NCBI GenBank assembly: GCA_964631865.1
Contig: CAZWAK010000021.1
Span: forward strand, 1 to 64,000
Length of the DNA: 64,000 nucleotides
Origin: JAFDVL01 sp964631865
Lineage (GTDB): Bacteria > Acidobacteriota > Blastocatellia > RBC074
Reading direction: 5' to 3'
Shown piece after piece: positions 8,699 through 18,240 of the stretch. The number at the start of each line of letters is the position of its first letter. Positions within the stretch are counted from its first letter, which is position 1. The notes under the pieces were generated by a model, which saw only the letters and a list, made by a program, of their open reading frames with translations, ran no database searches and had not been told where the DNA came from. The position numbers and the translations under genes were made by a program.

Positions 8699-9877
8699 TC
8701 AACGCTCCACCGCCAGCGCAACCGCGTTGCCGCCGCCTAAACAGAGGCTCGCAATGCCGCGTTTGGCGGCGCGTCGTTTCATCTCGAACAAGAGCGTCGT
8801 CAGCACGCGCCCGCCCGATGCGCCAATCGGATGACCGAGCGCCACCGCTCCGCCATTGACGTTGATGCGTGCGGGATCGAGTTCGAGTACGTTGGTCAAC
8901 GCGACAGCCTGCGCCGAAAACGCTTCGTTGAATTCAAACAAATCCACGTCTTGCAAATTCCATCCGGCTTTGGCTGCTACCTTCCGCGTCGCTTCGACCG
9001 GAGCCATCATCACGAGCTTCGGTTCGATGCCCGATGACGCTTGTGCGGTGATGCGTGCGAGCGGCTCGATGCGCAAGGCACGCGCCGTCTCTTCCGACGT
9101 CACAACCAATGCGGCGGAACCATCGTTGATTTGGGAAGCATTGCCTGCCGTTACCGTGCCGTCTTTGCGAAAGGCTGGTTTGAGTTTCGCTAAGGACTCA
9201 ACTGTCGAATCTGCACGCGGCCCTTCGTCGGTCGCAAACATAACGGGATCGCCTTTGCGTTGTGGAATGCTGATCGGAAAAATTTCTTCGCTGAAGCGGC
9301 CTGCTTCCATCGCGGCTACCGCTTTGCGATGTGAGTTGTAGGCGAAGTCATCTTGCATCGCGCGCGTGATTTGATAACGTTCGGCCACGACTTCACCGGT
9401 CTCGCCCATGTGCCAGTGATCGAGGGCACACCACAAACCATCATGAATCATTACATCAATCAACTCGCCGTTGCCGAGCCGATAGCCTTCGCGCGCTTTC
9501 GGCAACAAATACGGCGCGTTCGTCATAGATTCCATCCCGCCCGCCACAATGATTTCCGCATCGCCACAAGCAATCGCCTGCGCCGCGAGCATCACGGACT
9601 TCAACCCGGAGCCGCAAACTTTATTGACGGTGAAGGCAGACACTGCGGCAGGCAAGCCCGCTTTGAGTGCCGCCTGTCGCGCCGGGTTTTGTCCGACACC
9701 GGCTTGCAGCACACAGCCCATAATCACTTCGTCAATTTGACTCGCGTCGAGGCGTGCTCGTTCGAGCGCGGCCCGCACAGCGAACGAACCCAACTCCGGG
9801 GCAGAAAAGTTTTTGAGGGAACCTTGAAATTTGCCAATGGCACTTCGTGCAGCACTGATGATAACGGCTTGTCTCAT
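8699..9877 (-). CDS. Acetyl-CoA C-acyltransferase (thiolase)
   Basis: A 392-residue thiolase from the ATG at 9877, which follows GGAGGA; the in-frame extension to 9991 lacks support. The nucleophile Cys88 is in VNKVCGSGLKS, the GHPIGASGG histidine motif lies near residue 350, and the second catalytic cysteine is in CLGGGNA near 380. Length and motifs fit biosynthetic acetoacetyl-CoA thiolases (AtoB/PhaA type) rather than long beta-oxidation FadA proteins, but the two cannot be told apart surely from sequence. It joins or splits acyl-CoA and acetyl-CoA. No beta-oxidation genes adjoin it. Confidence 0.93.
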   Translation of the reverse strand: MRQAVIISAARSAIGKFQGSLKNFSAPELGSFAVRAALERARLDASQIDEVIMGCVLQAGVGQNPARQAALKAGLPAAVSAFTVNKVCGSGLKSVMLAAQAIACGDAEIIVAGGMESMTNAPYLLPKAREGYRLGNGELIDVMIHDGLWCALDHWHMGETGEVVAERYQITRAMQDDFAYNSHRKAVAAMEAGRFSEEIFPISIPQRKGDPVMFATDEGPRADSTVESLAKLKPAFRKDGTVTAGNASQINDGSAALVVTSEETARALRIEPLARITAQASSGIEPKLVMMAPVEATRKVAAKAGWNLQDVDLFEFNEAFSAQAVALTNVLELDPARINVNGGAVALGHPIGASGGRVLTTLLFEMKRRAAKRGIASLCLGGGNAVALAVER

Positions 9878-10205
9878 ATCTTCCTCCGTGACGCTAGCGT
9901 GAGCGAGCACGCCAGCAGTCGTTTGGATTATAACGGCTGACCGATGAGAGTCAATCAACTTGGCAGCAGAAGCGACTAGGTACGCACGCATCCTGCCTGC
10001 TTGTCTGCAAAAGCCAAAGAAGATGTTACGAGAAAGTCAGCACGCCGGATGTGTGCATACCCAACCTCTCGCACTCAGAAAAATTTAATGGAAAAATTTA
10101 GCCAACCCAAAGAAATCCGCTCGCTTCTAAGGCGGCGTAAATTGCAGTGACGTTGCTTGAAAATTATGTGAGAAGGTTCGTGCATAACGACAATAGGAGG
10201 AAACT
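9878..10205. other. Intergenic region between divergent genes
   Basis: These 328 bases separate the thiolase and the BON-domain gene, which are divergently transcribed, so both promoters should lie here. I see the ribosome sites at each edge, but no convincing -35/-10 pair, RNA gene or repeat. Confidence 0.5.
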
Positions 10206-10745
10206 ATGAAACACGTGAGAACATTATTTTTACTGATCGCTTTGACAATGGTTGCTGCACTGCCGAGCGTGGCGGCGACAAACACGACGGACGAATTCAA
10301 ACTCGTCGAGAAGGTGCGCAAAGAATTAGTGACGCTGCCATTCTTCAGTGTCTTTGACAACTTTTCATTCAACTACAAAGACGGCGTCGTGACGCTGATG
10401 GGACAAGTCACGCGCCCGACGTTGAAGAGCGATGCCGAGCGCGTGGTCGCGCGTGTCGCGGGTGTGGAGCAGGTCATCAACCACATCGAAGTGTTGCCGC
10501 TCTCGCCCTTCGATGATCGCATCCGCTTAGCCACGTTTCGCGCCATCTATCGTCAGCCGGGATTGGATCGCTTGGCGTTCCTAGCCAATCCGCCTGTGCG
10601 CATTATCGTCAAGAATGGCAACGTGACGCTCGAAGGTGTGGTGCTGAATGAAGGCGATAAAATTCGCGCGTTCATCGCCGCCAACGGTGTGTCGAATGTA
10701 TTCTCCGTCACCAACAATCTGCGGACGGAGATTGCGAAGAGATAA
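10206..10745 (+). CDS. Secreted two-BON-domain protein
   Basis: A 179-residue exported protein. It has a clear signal peptide (MKHVRTLFLLIALTMVAALPSVAA) followed by two BON domains at about 30-95 and 105-178, each with the VTLxGxV core (GVVTLMGQV and GNVTLEGVV). BON domains bind phospholipid or the envelope and occur in OsmY-type periplasmic stress proteins. The start follows GGAGGAAACT. A strong terminator follows directly, so it is monocistronic. Confidence 0.88.
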   Translation: MKHVRTLFLLIALTMVAALPSVAATNTTDEFKLVEKVRKELVTLPFFSVFDNFSFNYKDGVVTLMGQVTRPTLKSDAERVVARVAGVEQVINHIEVLPLSPFDDRIRLATFRAIYRQPGLDRLAFLANPPVRIIVKNGNVTLEGVVLNEGDKIRAFIAANGVSNVFSVTNNLRTEIAKR

Positions 10746-10771
10746 TTTTTACATGTGAGAAGTGAGGGATT

Positions 10772-10809
10772 CGGGCCGAAGCGCAAAACGCTTCGGCCCG
10801 ATTTTTTTG
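10772..10809 (+). terminator. Rho-independent terminator after BON gene
   Basis: A perfect 12-bp GC-rich stem (CGGGCCGAAGCG / CGCTTCGGCCCG) with a CAAAA loop is followed by ATTTTTTTG. It separates the BON gene from glmM. Confidence 0.93.
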
Positions 10810-10895
10810 TAGCGTCTTTTTCGCTTTTCGATTATCTTCCCGCCTCTTGTTTCCAACAAACAGACCGGCCCCAATCCTCATACACGAAACAACCT

Positions 10896-12245
10896 ATGAA
10901 AAAATTATTTGGCACAGATGGCATTCGCGGCGAAGCAGGCCAATACCCGCTCGATGAAACCACCATCGAACAATTCGGTTATTCGTTAGCCACACATTTA
11001 CAAAAGCGCGTCGGGCACATGCCGCTGATTGTCTTGGGACGCGACACACGCGAATCAGGCGAGTGGATCGAAGCCGCCGTGATTCGCGGCCTCCTCGCCG
11101 CTCAAGCGCAGTATCAATCCGCAGGCATTATCACCACGCCCGGCGTGGCCTATCTCACGCGCCACCTCGAAGCTGTCGCAGGCATCGTCATTTCCGCGTC
11201 GCACAATCCGTTTCAGGACAACGGGCTGAAAGTGTTTGCGCCGTCCGGGCAAAAGCTGGACGAGGCGATGGAGCAAGCCATTGAAGCCGACTTGCACGCC
11301 GCAACCGCAGCGATCATTCCGCCGGTCAATATTACGAGAAACATCGAACACGAAGCCGAGCTTCAGCAAAAATATTTGCAGTTTCTGCAAACGGAATTGG
11401 GCGGTAAGCGCATGCTGGCAGGCTTACAAATCGTGCTGGATTGTGCGAACGGTGCGTCGTATCAACTCGCGCCGACGCTGTTCCGCTCGCTCGGCGCGGA
11501 TGTAACGGCCATTCACGACACGCCCACCGGTCGCAACATCAACCTGGATTGCGGCGCGCTCCACACCGAACAGCTACAAGCCAAAGTTGTCGAATGCCAA
11601 GCCGATTTAGGCATCGCGTTCGACGGCGACGCGGATCGTTCCTTGTTTGTGGATGCACACGGCAATTTGGTAGACGGCGATCAAGTGCTGTTCATCGTCG
11701 CCGAATATCTCGCGTCCAAAAACGAACTCAAAGGCCATCGCGTCGTCGCCACCGTAATGAGCAATCTCGGCCTCGAACTAGGCTTGCAACAACGCGGCAT
11801 CAAGCTGGTGCGCACGAATGTCGGCGACAAATACGTGCTGGACGAATTGCTCAAAAACGGCGGCAGCATCGGCGGTGAACAATCTGGGCACGTGATCTTT
11901 CCCCAGATTTCACTGGCGGGTGACGGCATGATCACTGCGCTCGAAGTCTTGAACGTGATGAAAGAAACAGGCCAAAGCTTAGCCGCATTGACCAGCGGCT
12001 TCACGCGCTATCCGCAAGTCATCATCAACGTCAAAGTCAGCAGCAAACCGCCGCTCGAATCCGTCGCACCCATCAAAGCGATGATGGACAAACTCAACGC
12101 CGAGTTGGAAGGCAATGGACGTTTGTTGTTGCGCTATTCCGGCACGGAAAATCTGGCGCGTGTGATGATCGAAGGCCAGGACGAAGCCACGATTCGCGCC
12201 CAAGCCGAAGCGATGGCGCAGGTGTTGCGCGAGAATTTGGGTTGA
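10896..12245 (+). CDS. glmM: Phosphoglucosamine mutase
   Basis: A 449-residue enzyme converting glucosamine-6-phosphate to glucosamine-1-phosphate for UDP-GlcNAc and cell wall synthesis. It shows the start motif KKLFGTDGIRG, the phosphoserine loop ISASHNPFQDNG (about 99-110), the metal-binding loop FDGDADR near 245, the sugar loop GGEQSGH near 325, and the RYSGTENLARVM phosphate-binding loop at the C terminus. The length is normal. The ATG at 10896 begins the conserved protein; the in-frame extension back to 10755 crosses the terminator and is not real. Confidence 0.97.
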   Translation: MKKLFGTDGIRGEAGQYPLDETTIEQFGYSLATHLQKRVGHMPLIVLGRDTRESGEWIEAAVIRGLLAAQAQYQSAGIITTPGVAYLTRHLEAVAGIVISASHNPFQDNGLKVFAPSGQKLDEAMEQAIEADLHAATAAIIPPVNITRNIEHEAELQQKYLQFLQTELGGKRMLAGLQIVLDCANGASYQLAPTLFRSLGADVTAIHDTPTGRNINLDCGALHTEQLQAKVVECQADLGIAFDGDADRSLFVDAHGNLVDGDQVLFIVAEYLASKNELKGHRVVATVMSNLGLELGLQQRGIKLVRTNVGDKYVLDELLKNGGSIGGEQSGHVIFPQISLAGDGMITALEVLNVMKETGQSLAALTSGFTRYPQVIINVKVSSKPPLESVAPIKAMMDKLNAELEGNGRLLLRYSGTENLARVMIEGQDEATIRAQAEAMAQVLRENLG

Positions 12246-12270
12246 GTTTTGAAGTAAGGCTGTTGGTAGA

Positions 12271-12351
12271 AAGAATAGCGAATAGAGAATGAAGAATTGA
12301 GAATTGGCGTGTCAGTTCAGGGTTATTCTCCATTCTCTATTCTCCATTCTT
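12271..12351. repeat. GAATAGAGAAT inverted repeat
   Basis: Two 27-base arms (12271-12297 and 12325-12351) match as inverted copies at 24 of 27 positions, made of GAATNGAGAAT-like units. The element lies between convergent glmM and the four-helix-bundle gene. Similar ATTCTCAATTCTTCATTC blocks recur at 12800-12835, so this is a dispersed AT-rich repeat family that can fold into a hairpin. Confidence 0.6.
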
Positions 12352-12363
12352 CCCACCAATCAA

Positions 12364-12732
12364 TCACAGGGTTTCGCCAAAGCCTTTTGATGATTTGAGA
12401 ATTGCCACCAATAGCTTTTTGATCTCTTCCCAATCGTCGTGAATGGACGCAAACTGATTGGCGTCCAAAAATTCGCCATCGCGCAGCAACTCCAACCAGT
12501 ACTCAGTTTTACTCGTTCGTTGTAAGGCGGCTCCCATCTCACGGATGAAAGCGTCTCTGGCACCTGCCTCCTGCGCGGCTTTCACATGCGCGCCAATCGC
12601 CGTACCATTCGTCAAGGCTTCTTTGCTCAAAACGTACTCGTGTTTCTCTTCGCACAGATGTTTGTAAAGTTTCACGATGCGCAGGGCAAAGGCATACGAC
12701 TTTTTCAAAATAGGGTTTTCTTTTTCGGTCAT
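12364..12732 (-). CDS. Four-helix bundle protein (23S rRNA IVS-protein family)
   Basis: A 122-residue, all-helical protein with the look of the four-helix bundle family first described from intervening sequences in 23S rRNA genes, also related to diversity-generating-retroelement Avd proteins. The pattern is a first helix with SYAFALRIVKLYKHL, then a TNGTAIGAHVKAAQEA turn and helix, SKTEYWLELLRDG, and a last helix EIKKLLVAILKSS. Members form pentamers and may bind nucleic acid; their role outside rRNA is not known. No reverse transcriptase or rRNA gene is near. The ATG at 12732 follows AAAGGA. It is flanked on both sides by the AT-rich repeat family, hinting at mobility. Confidence 0.8.
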   Translation of the reverse strand: MTEKENPILKKSYAFALRIVKLYKHLCEEKHEYVLSKEALTNGTAIGAHVKAAQEAGARDAFIREMGAALQRTSKTEYWLELLRDGEFLDANQFASIHDDWEEIKKLLVAILKSSKGFGETL

Positions 12733-12799
12733 AGTTTTTCCTTTGTTTGATTGATTACCAAGTCCGTCGCCAATATTATTCCCAACTTGAGCAACAACC

Positions 12800-12835
12800 A
12801 ATTCTCAATTCTTCATTCGCCATTCTCCATTCATT
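12800..12835. repeat. Solo AT-rich ATTCTC repeat block
   Basis: This block (AATTCTCAATTCTTCATTC, then CCATTCTCCATTC) is the same repeat family as the arms at 12271-12351 and sits upstream of the four-helix-bundle gene. Confidence 0.5.
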
Positions 12836-12904
12836 TACAAAATGGTTTGAAAGTTGAGAAGCAAGCCTTGCGCAGAAGGCCAAAGAACTTGTAGAAGGCT
12901 GACC

Positions 12905-15586
12905 ATGAAAAAAATATTCCTACACTTATTGCTCCTTTGCCTGATGCTACCGTCGTTTCTGTCTTTCGCCGACACGCGGCCTGCGCCTGAGGATCGTGGG
13001 GCGAGCGGCCTGGCGTTGCTGTTACGGCGCTTGCAAACCATCGCCAGCGTCTTGCACACGGCGGCACACCCCGATGATGAAGCGACGGAAATGCTCGCAT
13101 ACCTGTCGCGCAAAGAAGGCGCGCGCACCGCCTATCTGTCGCTGAATCGGGGCGAGGGTGGACAGAACGGCATCGGCCCTGAATTGTGGGAAGGACTTGG
13201 CGTCATTCGCACCGAAGAATTGTTGGCCGCGCGCAAGCTCGATGGTGCGGAGCAATATTTCACGCGCGCCTTCGACTTCGGCTTCACGCGCTCAGCAGAA
13301 GAAACCTTACGCAAATGGAATCGCGAAGAAGTGCTGGGCGATATGGTGCGCGTGATTCGGATGATGCGCCCCTTTGTCGTGCTCAGCCGTTTCAGCGGCA
13401 CCGCGCGCGACGGACACGGACAACATCAGGTCGCCGGTTTGCTCACGCCCGAAGCGATCAAAGTGGCGGCGGATCCGCAGCGGTTTCCCGCACAAATCAC
13501 GCAGGAAGGTTTGCAGCCCTGGCAAGTGCTGAAAGTGTACGGCGATGTCTTCGGTCAGGTAAGCAGTGGCCCGCGCGCGAGTGTGGATGTCGGCGCGTTC
13601 GATCCGGTGTTGGGGCGTTCGTACAACGAACTGGCTTCCGATGGCCGCAGTCGTCATCGTTCGCAAGATTTCGGGATGATGCAAATGCGCGGCACGCAGA
13701 CGCGGTCGTTCCCGCGCTCGTCGAGCGCCGTCGAAGCGCCTGAAGTCGAGACATCGTTGTTCGCGGGCATTGACACGAGCCTCGTCGGCATTGCGAAATT
13801 CGCGGGCAATGACGGCGAACCATTGCTGCCGTCGCTGCGCAAAATCCAAGCCTTGGCCGCGCAAGCCCTGGCCGAATTCAAGTTCCAACAGCCCGCGACC
13901 ATCGCGCCGCATCTGGCTGCCGGATTGCGCGAAGTGCGAGCGTTGCGCGCGCAACTGACGAAGCTCGACTCTATCGCCAAAGCCAATGTGGACGGGCTGC
14001 TCGCCCGCAAAGAACAGGAGTTCAGCCAAGCTCTGGCCAAAGCACATGGCGTCATCGTAGATGCGTTGAGCAGCACCGGAATTGTCACGCCAGGCGAAGC
14101 CGTTGAAATTGCAGCGCACGTATTTATCGCGACGGAGGCGAACGCTGCGACAGCAAACGTCAAGCTCAATGTGCCGGAACATTGGAGCGTCGAATCAGTC
14201 AAGCCGGAACCCATGCTCCCCACGTCGGGCATGGCGTTTTTGCGCTTTCGAGAGTCGCCAAGTTTCGTTGCCCGCTTCAAAGCGACTGTGCCCGCCAGCG
14301 CGACACCGACGCAACCATATTGGCTCGCCAAGCCGCGCACGAAAGAGCAGTTTGATTGGGACAACGCGATGCCACGCAATTTGCCGTTCGCGCCCGCCGT
14401 TGCGCAAGCACAGGTCGAACTCACGTTGAGCGGCGAAAAAGTCGTGCTCAACCAACCGGTCGAATATCGCTTTGCCGACAAAACCTTCGGCGAAATTCGC
14501 CGCGAATTGAAAGTTGCACCTGCGCTGACACTCACCGTAACCCCGTCTTTATTGGTGATTCCGGCGCTGAGTCAAACTCGCACGCGCGAACTCTCCATCG
14601 AAATCGCGCACAACGCGAGCCGCCCAACTGATGGCACGGTCAAATTGCTCGCGCCTGCCGGTTGGAAAGTCGAAGCCGACACGCGCCCGCTTGCGTTCAC
14701 GAAACAAGGCGAGAAAACGGCGCGCACCTTCAAAGTCACGCCGCCCGCCGGAGCAAACGGTAATTTTGAAATCAAAGCCCTCGCCGAAGCGAACGGCAAA
14801 ACGTATGACAACGGCTATCAAGTCATCGCCTACCCGCACATCGAAACGCATTTCATCTATCGCGCGGCGGTGGCGAAGATTGAAGTCTTTGACGTTGCGG
14901 TCGCCAAAGGTTTGAAGGTCGGGTATGTGATGGGCAGCGGCGATGATGGTCCAACGGTGCTGGAACAACTCGGCGTCAACGTGAAGCTCATCACGGCGTC
15001 CGAATTAGCGTCGGGCGACTTGTCCGGCTATGACACGATCATCCTCGGCATTCGCGTCTACGAAGTGAATGACAACGTGATCGCCAACAACAAACGTCTG
15101 CTGGATTACGTTGCCAACGGCGGGACGTTGATTGTGCAATACAACAAACAGGAATACGTCAACGGCAACTTCGCGCCCTATCCGGTGAAGATGACACGCG
15201 GAGATCGGGTGACGGATGAAACCGCGCCGATCACGATTTTGGAGCCGAATCATCCGCTCTTTAATTTCCCGAACAAAATCACGGAGGCTGATTGGAAAGG
15301 CTGGGTGCAGGAACGCGGGTTGTATTTTCTGAGCGATTGGGATGCGAAGTACACGCCGCTGCTCGCTTCGTCGGATGATCCGAACGCGCCGCTGAAAGGG
15401 GGCCAACTCATCGCGGCGTATGGCAAAGGCACGTACATCTTCACGGGCTATTCGTGGTTTCGACAATTCCCCAGCGGCGTACCGGGCGCATATCGGTTGT
15501 TTGCGAATCTCGCGAGCTACCCCAAACACAAAGCAGCACCAAAAGGAACGGATCGTTCCCGCACTCAAGCTACCACTTCGCGTTGA
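12905..15586 (+). CDS. Secreted PIG-L family deacetylase, multidomain
   Basis: An 893-residue exported protein: a signal peptide (MKKIFLHLLLLCLMLPSFLSFA), a LmbE/PIG-L zinc deacetylase domain at about 40-260 with the metal motif HPDDE (55-59), then beta-sandwich regions at about 440-660, and a C-terminal glutamine-amidotransferase-like alpha/beta domain at about 680-870 (GYVMGSGDDG, DTIILGIRVYE). PIG-L enzymes remove N-acetyl groups from GlcNAc-type sugars. This long form could act on exported glycans, though its substrate is unknown. Its 3' end overlaps the convergent next gene by 22 bases. The start at 12905 is preceded by only a weak AAGG site. Confidence 0.85.
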   Translation: MKKIFLHLLLLCLMLPSFLSFADTRPAPEDRGASGLALLLRRLQTIASVLHTAAHPDDEATEMLAYLSRKEGARTAYLSLNRGEGGQNGIGPELWEGLGVIRTEELLAARKLDGAEQYFTRAFDFGFTRSAEETLRKWNREEVLGDMVRVIRMMRPFVVLSRFSGTARDGHGQHQVAGLLTPEAIKVAADPQRFPAQITQEGLQPWQVLKVYGDVFGQVSSGPRASVDVGAFDPVLGRSYNELASDGRSRHRSQDFGMMQMRGTQTRSFPRSSSAVEAPEVETSLFAGIDTSLVGIAKFAGNDGEPLLPSLRKIQALAAQALAEFKFQQPATIAPHLAAGLREVRALRAQLTKLDSIAKANVDGLLARKEQEFSQALAKAHGVIVDALSSTGIVTPGEAVEIAAHVFIATEANAATANVKLNVPEHWSVESVKPEPMLPTSGMAFLRFRESPSFVARFKATVPASATPTQPYWLAKPRTKEQFDWDNAMPRNLPFAPAVAQAQVELTLSGEKVVLNQPVEYRFADKTFGEIRRELKVAPALTLTVTPSLLVIPALSQTRTRELSIEIAHNASRPTDGTVKLLAPAGWKVEADTRPLAFTKQGEKTARTFKVTPPAGANGNFEIKALAEANGKTYDNGYQVIAYPHIETHFIYRAAVAKIEVFDVAVAKGLKVGYVMGSGDDGPTVLEQLGVNVKLITASELASGDLSGYDTIILGIRVYEVNDNVIANNKRLLDYVANGGTLIVQYNKQEYVNGNFAPYPVKMTRGDRVTDETAPITILEPNHPLFNFPNKITEADWKGWVQERGLYFLSDWDAKYTPLLASSDDPNAPLKGGQLIAAYGKGTYIFTGYSWFRQFPSGVPGAYRLFANLASYPKHKAAPKGTDRSRTQATTSR

Positions 15587-17037
15587 ATGATAATCTCCGG
15601 GTAGTCGAAGGGATCATCGGCCAAGACGGCGCGCAGATTGATTTGGCCGAGCAGCGTTTCCAGATAGGTGGCGAACAGATGGATGTGCCGCCGCAGCGCA
15701 TCTTCGGTGGAAGCGGCCACGATTTCATCGTGCAAGCGTTCGAGTTGCTCCCAATCGCGAAACATCAGGAACCGCATCGAACCATCGCGGAAGGCCACCA
15801 ATTGGTCAATCAAATGCCCGTCGTGCGCTTGTTCGATCTGCGCTTCGTAATAGCGCAAGTGCATAATCAAATGCCACAGGTCAGCGCGCAGTTGTTTGGA
15901 TTGCTCGCGGAAGGTTTGGTAGTCGGGGAAGATTGCGGAGCCGGTCAAATGCGGATTGAAGGTGGTGGCCAGCCCGACGATGGTTTGTTGCAAGCAGTTA
16001 CGCAACAATCCGTGCGAGTTTTCGACTTTGGCATAAATCGGCGGCGCCTGGCGCAAATTCACAAAGCCGATCAACTCTTTGCCAAAGACTTTGTCCAATT
16101 CCATGCGCATTGCATAGCTGACGCCGTCAATCATGTCGCGCCGCTCTTCATCCAACGCATTCGAGGTCAGGACGCGGCCTTCAATAAATTCCAGTAAAGC
16201 GCGAATTTCCGAGTAAATCAGCGAGAAGAGCAACAGCGAACGTTTCAGCGGACGATCTGCGCGCAAATCCTCTCCGATGAAGTTGAGGTAGCGCAGCATA
16301 CGGAACGTTTCCAGAAAGACTTGCGCCACGTCCTGCCGCAAATCCGGCGCGCTGATGCTTTTGATAATCGCGGTGATTTCCGAATGTTCGATGCGATCAA
16401 ATTCAGGCTTGAATTTATTCGCCAACAACGGCGCAATCAATTGGCTGCGTTGCAACTCGCGGCTCATCAATTTGCCGACGCTGCTGAAGGTTTGGAAGTT
16501 GACGAAGGGCGCTTGCGTCAGGCTCTCCAGAATCGGGCGCAAATCCGCCAGCGACTCAATCAACAGGGACAAGCCGTCCTCCGGCGTCGCGGGCTTCAAG
16601 GCTTTGTCTTCGTAGTGCCAGGAACCATCGGTCTGGAGAATTTCGCTTTCGACATATTGTCCGAAGTAAGTAGAGTCTTTGCGTTCCAGCGAAATGATTT
16701 CGGTACAAAGCTGGCTCATCCGCAGGCTCACGCTGCGGACAATTTTCAACTCTTCGGAAAAGTCGCGCCGTACGATTTCGCGCAATTCCATTTCGCTAAA
16801 CGGGTGGTTGCGAATCCGAAAAAAGCGGTCGAAACAGCGAATCCAGACTTCCAGTTCGAACAGCAATGACGCTTTATTTTCCATAGCCAGCTTCGCTACC
16901 CATTCCCGCAATTGAGTGACGGCAACCGGGGGGACAGCCATGGCAGCCGCCCGGTGTGCGCCGTTTTTTGTCGCAGTTGTCGCAGTGATGGATGAAGTAG
17001 ACACAGCAGTAATGTTCATGCTCCGAATTGGCCCCAC
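15565..17037 (-). CDS. Hypothetical helical protein
   Basis: A 490-residue, mainly helical protein with no family I recognise. No signal peptide or membrane segment; many leucine-rich amphipathic helices with charged residues (for example ERKDSTYFGQYVESEIL and YATYLETLL-like segments). The start is unsure: GTG at 17037 has a loose GGAACGG site, ATG at 17019 has GGAG only one base away. The N-terminal 30 residues are Ser/Thr/Ala-rich and may not be translated. It runs in the same direction as thiS and 17410-18240 upstream, separated by about 140 bases, and overlaps the PIG-L gene tail by 22 bases. Confidence 0.75.
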   Translation of the reverse strand: MGPIRSMNITAVSTSSITATTATKNGAHRAAAMAVPPVAVTQLREWVAKLAMENKASLLFELEVWIRCFDRFFRIRNHPFSEMELREIVRRDFSEELKIVRSVSLRMSQLCTEIISLERKDSTYFGQYVESEILQTDGSWHYEDKALKPATPEDGLSLLIESLADLRPILESLTQAPFVNFQTFSSVGKLMSRELQRSQLIAPLLANKFKPEFDRIEHSEITAIIKSISAPDLRQDVAQVFLETFRMLRYLNFIGEDLRADRPLKRSLLLFSLIYSEIRALLEFIEGRVLTSNALDEERRDMIDGVSYAMRMELDKVFGKELIGFVNLRQAPPIYAKVENSHGLLRNCLQQTIVGLATTFNPHLTGSAIFPDYQTFREQSKQLRADLWHLIMHLRYYEAQIEQAHDGHLIDQLVAFRDGSMRFLMFRDWEQLERLHDEIVAASTEDALRRHIHLFATYLETLLGQINLRAVLADDPFDYPEIIIQREVVA

Positions 17038-17178
17038 CCCGTTCCAGTCAACTGGCTTCTTAGCCTATTCAGTTGGGAACGGTCGGTCGGGACTGCTGGC
17101 TTGGGTTGCGGGGTGGAGGCTTGTGGGCAAAGCAAATGTTCAGGGCGGCAGTAACAGTCAGCAAGCGATGAAGTGACT

Positions 17179-17400
17179 TCATCCGCCGCCGACAAAATGC
17201 ACAATTTCCAGGCGGTCGCCCGGTTGCAAGCGGGTTTCCGCCCACAATGAACGCGCCAGGATCAACAGATTATGTTCGATGGCCAGGCGTTGCGGGGTCA
17301 ACTCCAAGCCCGCCACTAAATCCGCGACCGTTAAGTCGGGCGCAATTTGCCGCGACTCGCCATTCACAGTAATTTCGATTTGCATTTGTGTTTGACTCAT
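17179..17400 (-). CDS. thiS: Sulfur carrier protein ThiS-like
   Basis: A 73-residue ubiquitin-fold protein with the ThiS pattern: ITVNGE at the start, LTVADLVAGL in the middle, RLAIEHN, GDRLEIVHFVGGG at the end. The C-terminal GG is the site that is adenylated and thiocarboxylated to give sulfur to the thiazole of thiamine. ThiF, ThiG and other thi genes are not nearby, and no THI-box is seen, so a role in another sulfur transfer pathway is possible. It starts 9 bases after the gene at 17410-18240 and is likely cotranscribed. Confidence 0.85.
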   Translation of the reverse strand: MSQTQMQIEITVNGESRQIAPDLTVADLVAGLELTPQRLAIEHNLLILARSLWAETRLQPGDRLEIVHFVGGG

Positions 17401-17409
17401 CTTTCTCTT

Positions 17410-18240
17410 CTAGCGGGGAGCAATCATAAACTTGGTTTCGGCTTCCTGTCCATCAGGCGCTTGTGCCTTCAAAATCAAGGCCGCTGCGCCGGAAGCAAAG
17501 AGCGGAATCTTCACTTGAAAGCTGACCAGCCCTTGCATATCCGTCTTGCCCGTCCAGGTTTGCGCTTCAATTTTGGTGCCTAAAATTTGCAGTTTCACCT
17601 GCGCGCCAATCGTCGGATTCGCCCCGCCATTTAAAACGGCGGCCCGCACCGTGACTGCATCGCCCGCGCGGAATTTCGACGGATACAAGACTTCCACGCG
17701 GAGTTGTTCGGCGATGGGGGTGTTCTGTAAATACCCAGCAATGATCTGATCGAACGTGAGCGCCTCGACCATACGATATTCCGGCAGGAGCGGCGCTTGG
17801 GGTGTCACCATTTCCATGACACTGCCGGGCACCGAGGGCGGTCGGTGGTGGTTCGGCGCAGGAGCAGGGATTTCTTTGGCCTGGGGCGCGGCGGATTTGG
17901 GGCGCGTTTGCGGCGCAGTCCCAACCACCGGCGCGTCCACCGACGACGTGATTTTGCGGTCGCCCTGCTGCCGACTCAATTCCGCGAGCTTGCCGCTTTT
18001 CCCTGAGCGAATGGCCGCCACCAAAATCTGATGCTGCCGATTTAGAATCTGCGCGACGGCGCTTTCATCCACCACGCCATTTTGAATGAGGTTGTCATAC
18101 GCCGTCCGCTTGGCCGCCAAAATCGTGCCCGCACGATAGACCAACGACAGAATGATCGGGCTTTTCAGCCCTTTGTCTTCCGTCTGGACGTGGAAGATTT
18201 CCCCGCCATAGGACACATCTGTGTTGTATCCGGTGAGCAT
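17410..18240 (-). CDS. Hypothetical protein with C-terminal beta-sandwich
   Basis: A 276-residue protein in three parts: an N-terminal region (MLTGYNTDVSYGGEIFHVQTEDKG, about 1-80) that I do not recognise, a Pro/Ala-rich linker (about 95-150), and a C-terminal beta-sandwich (about 180-276) of the CARDB or Ig type with the GDAVTVRAAVLNGG pattern. No signal peptide is visible, so it is probably cytoplasmic or exported by an unusual route. It precedes thiS by 9 bases in one transcript. Function unknown. Confidence 0.72.
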   Translation of the reverse strand: MLTGYNTDVSYGGEIFHVQTEDKGLKSPIILSLVYRAGTILAAKRTAYDNLIQNGVVDESAVAQILNRQHQILVAAIRSGKSGKLAELSRQQGDRKITSSVDAPVVGTAPQTRPKSAAPQAKEIPAPAPNHHRPPSVPGSVMEMVTPQAPLLPEYRMVEALTFDQIIAGYLQNTPIAEQLRVEVLYPSKFRAGDAVTVRAAVLNGGANPTIGAQVKLQILGTKIEAQTWTGKTDMQGLVSFQVKIPLFASGAAALILKAQAPDGQEAETKFMIAPR

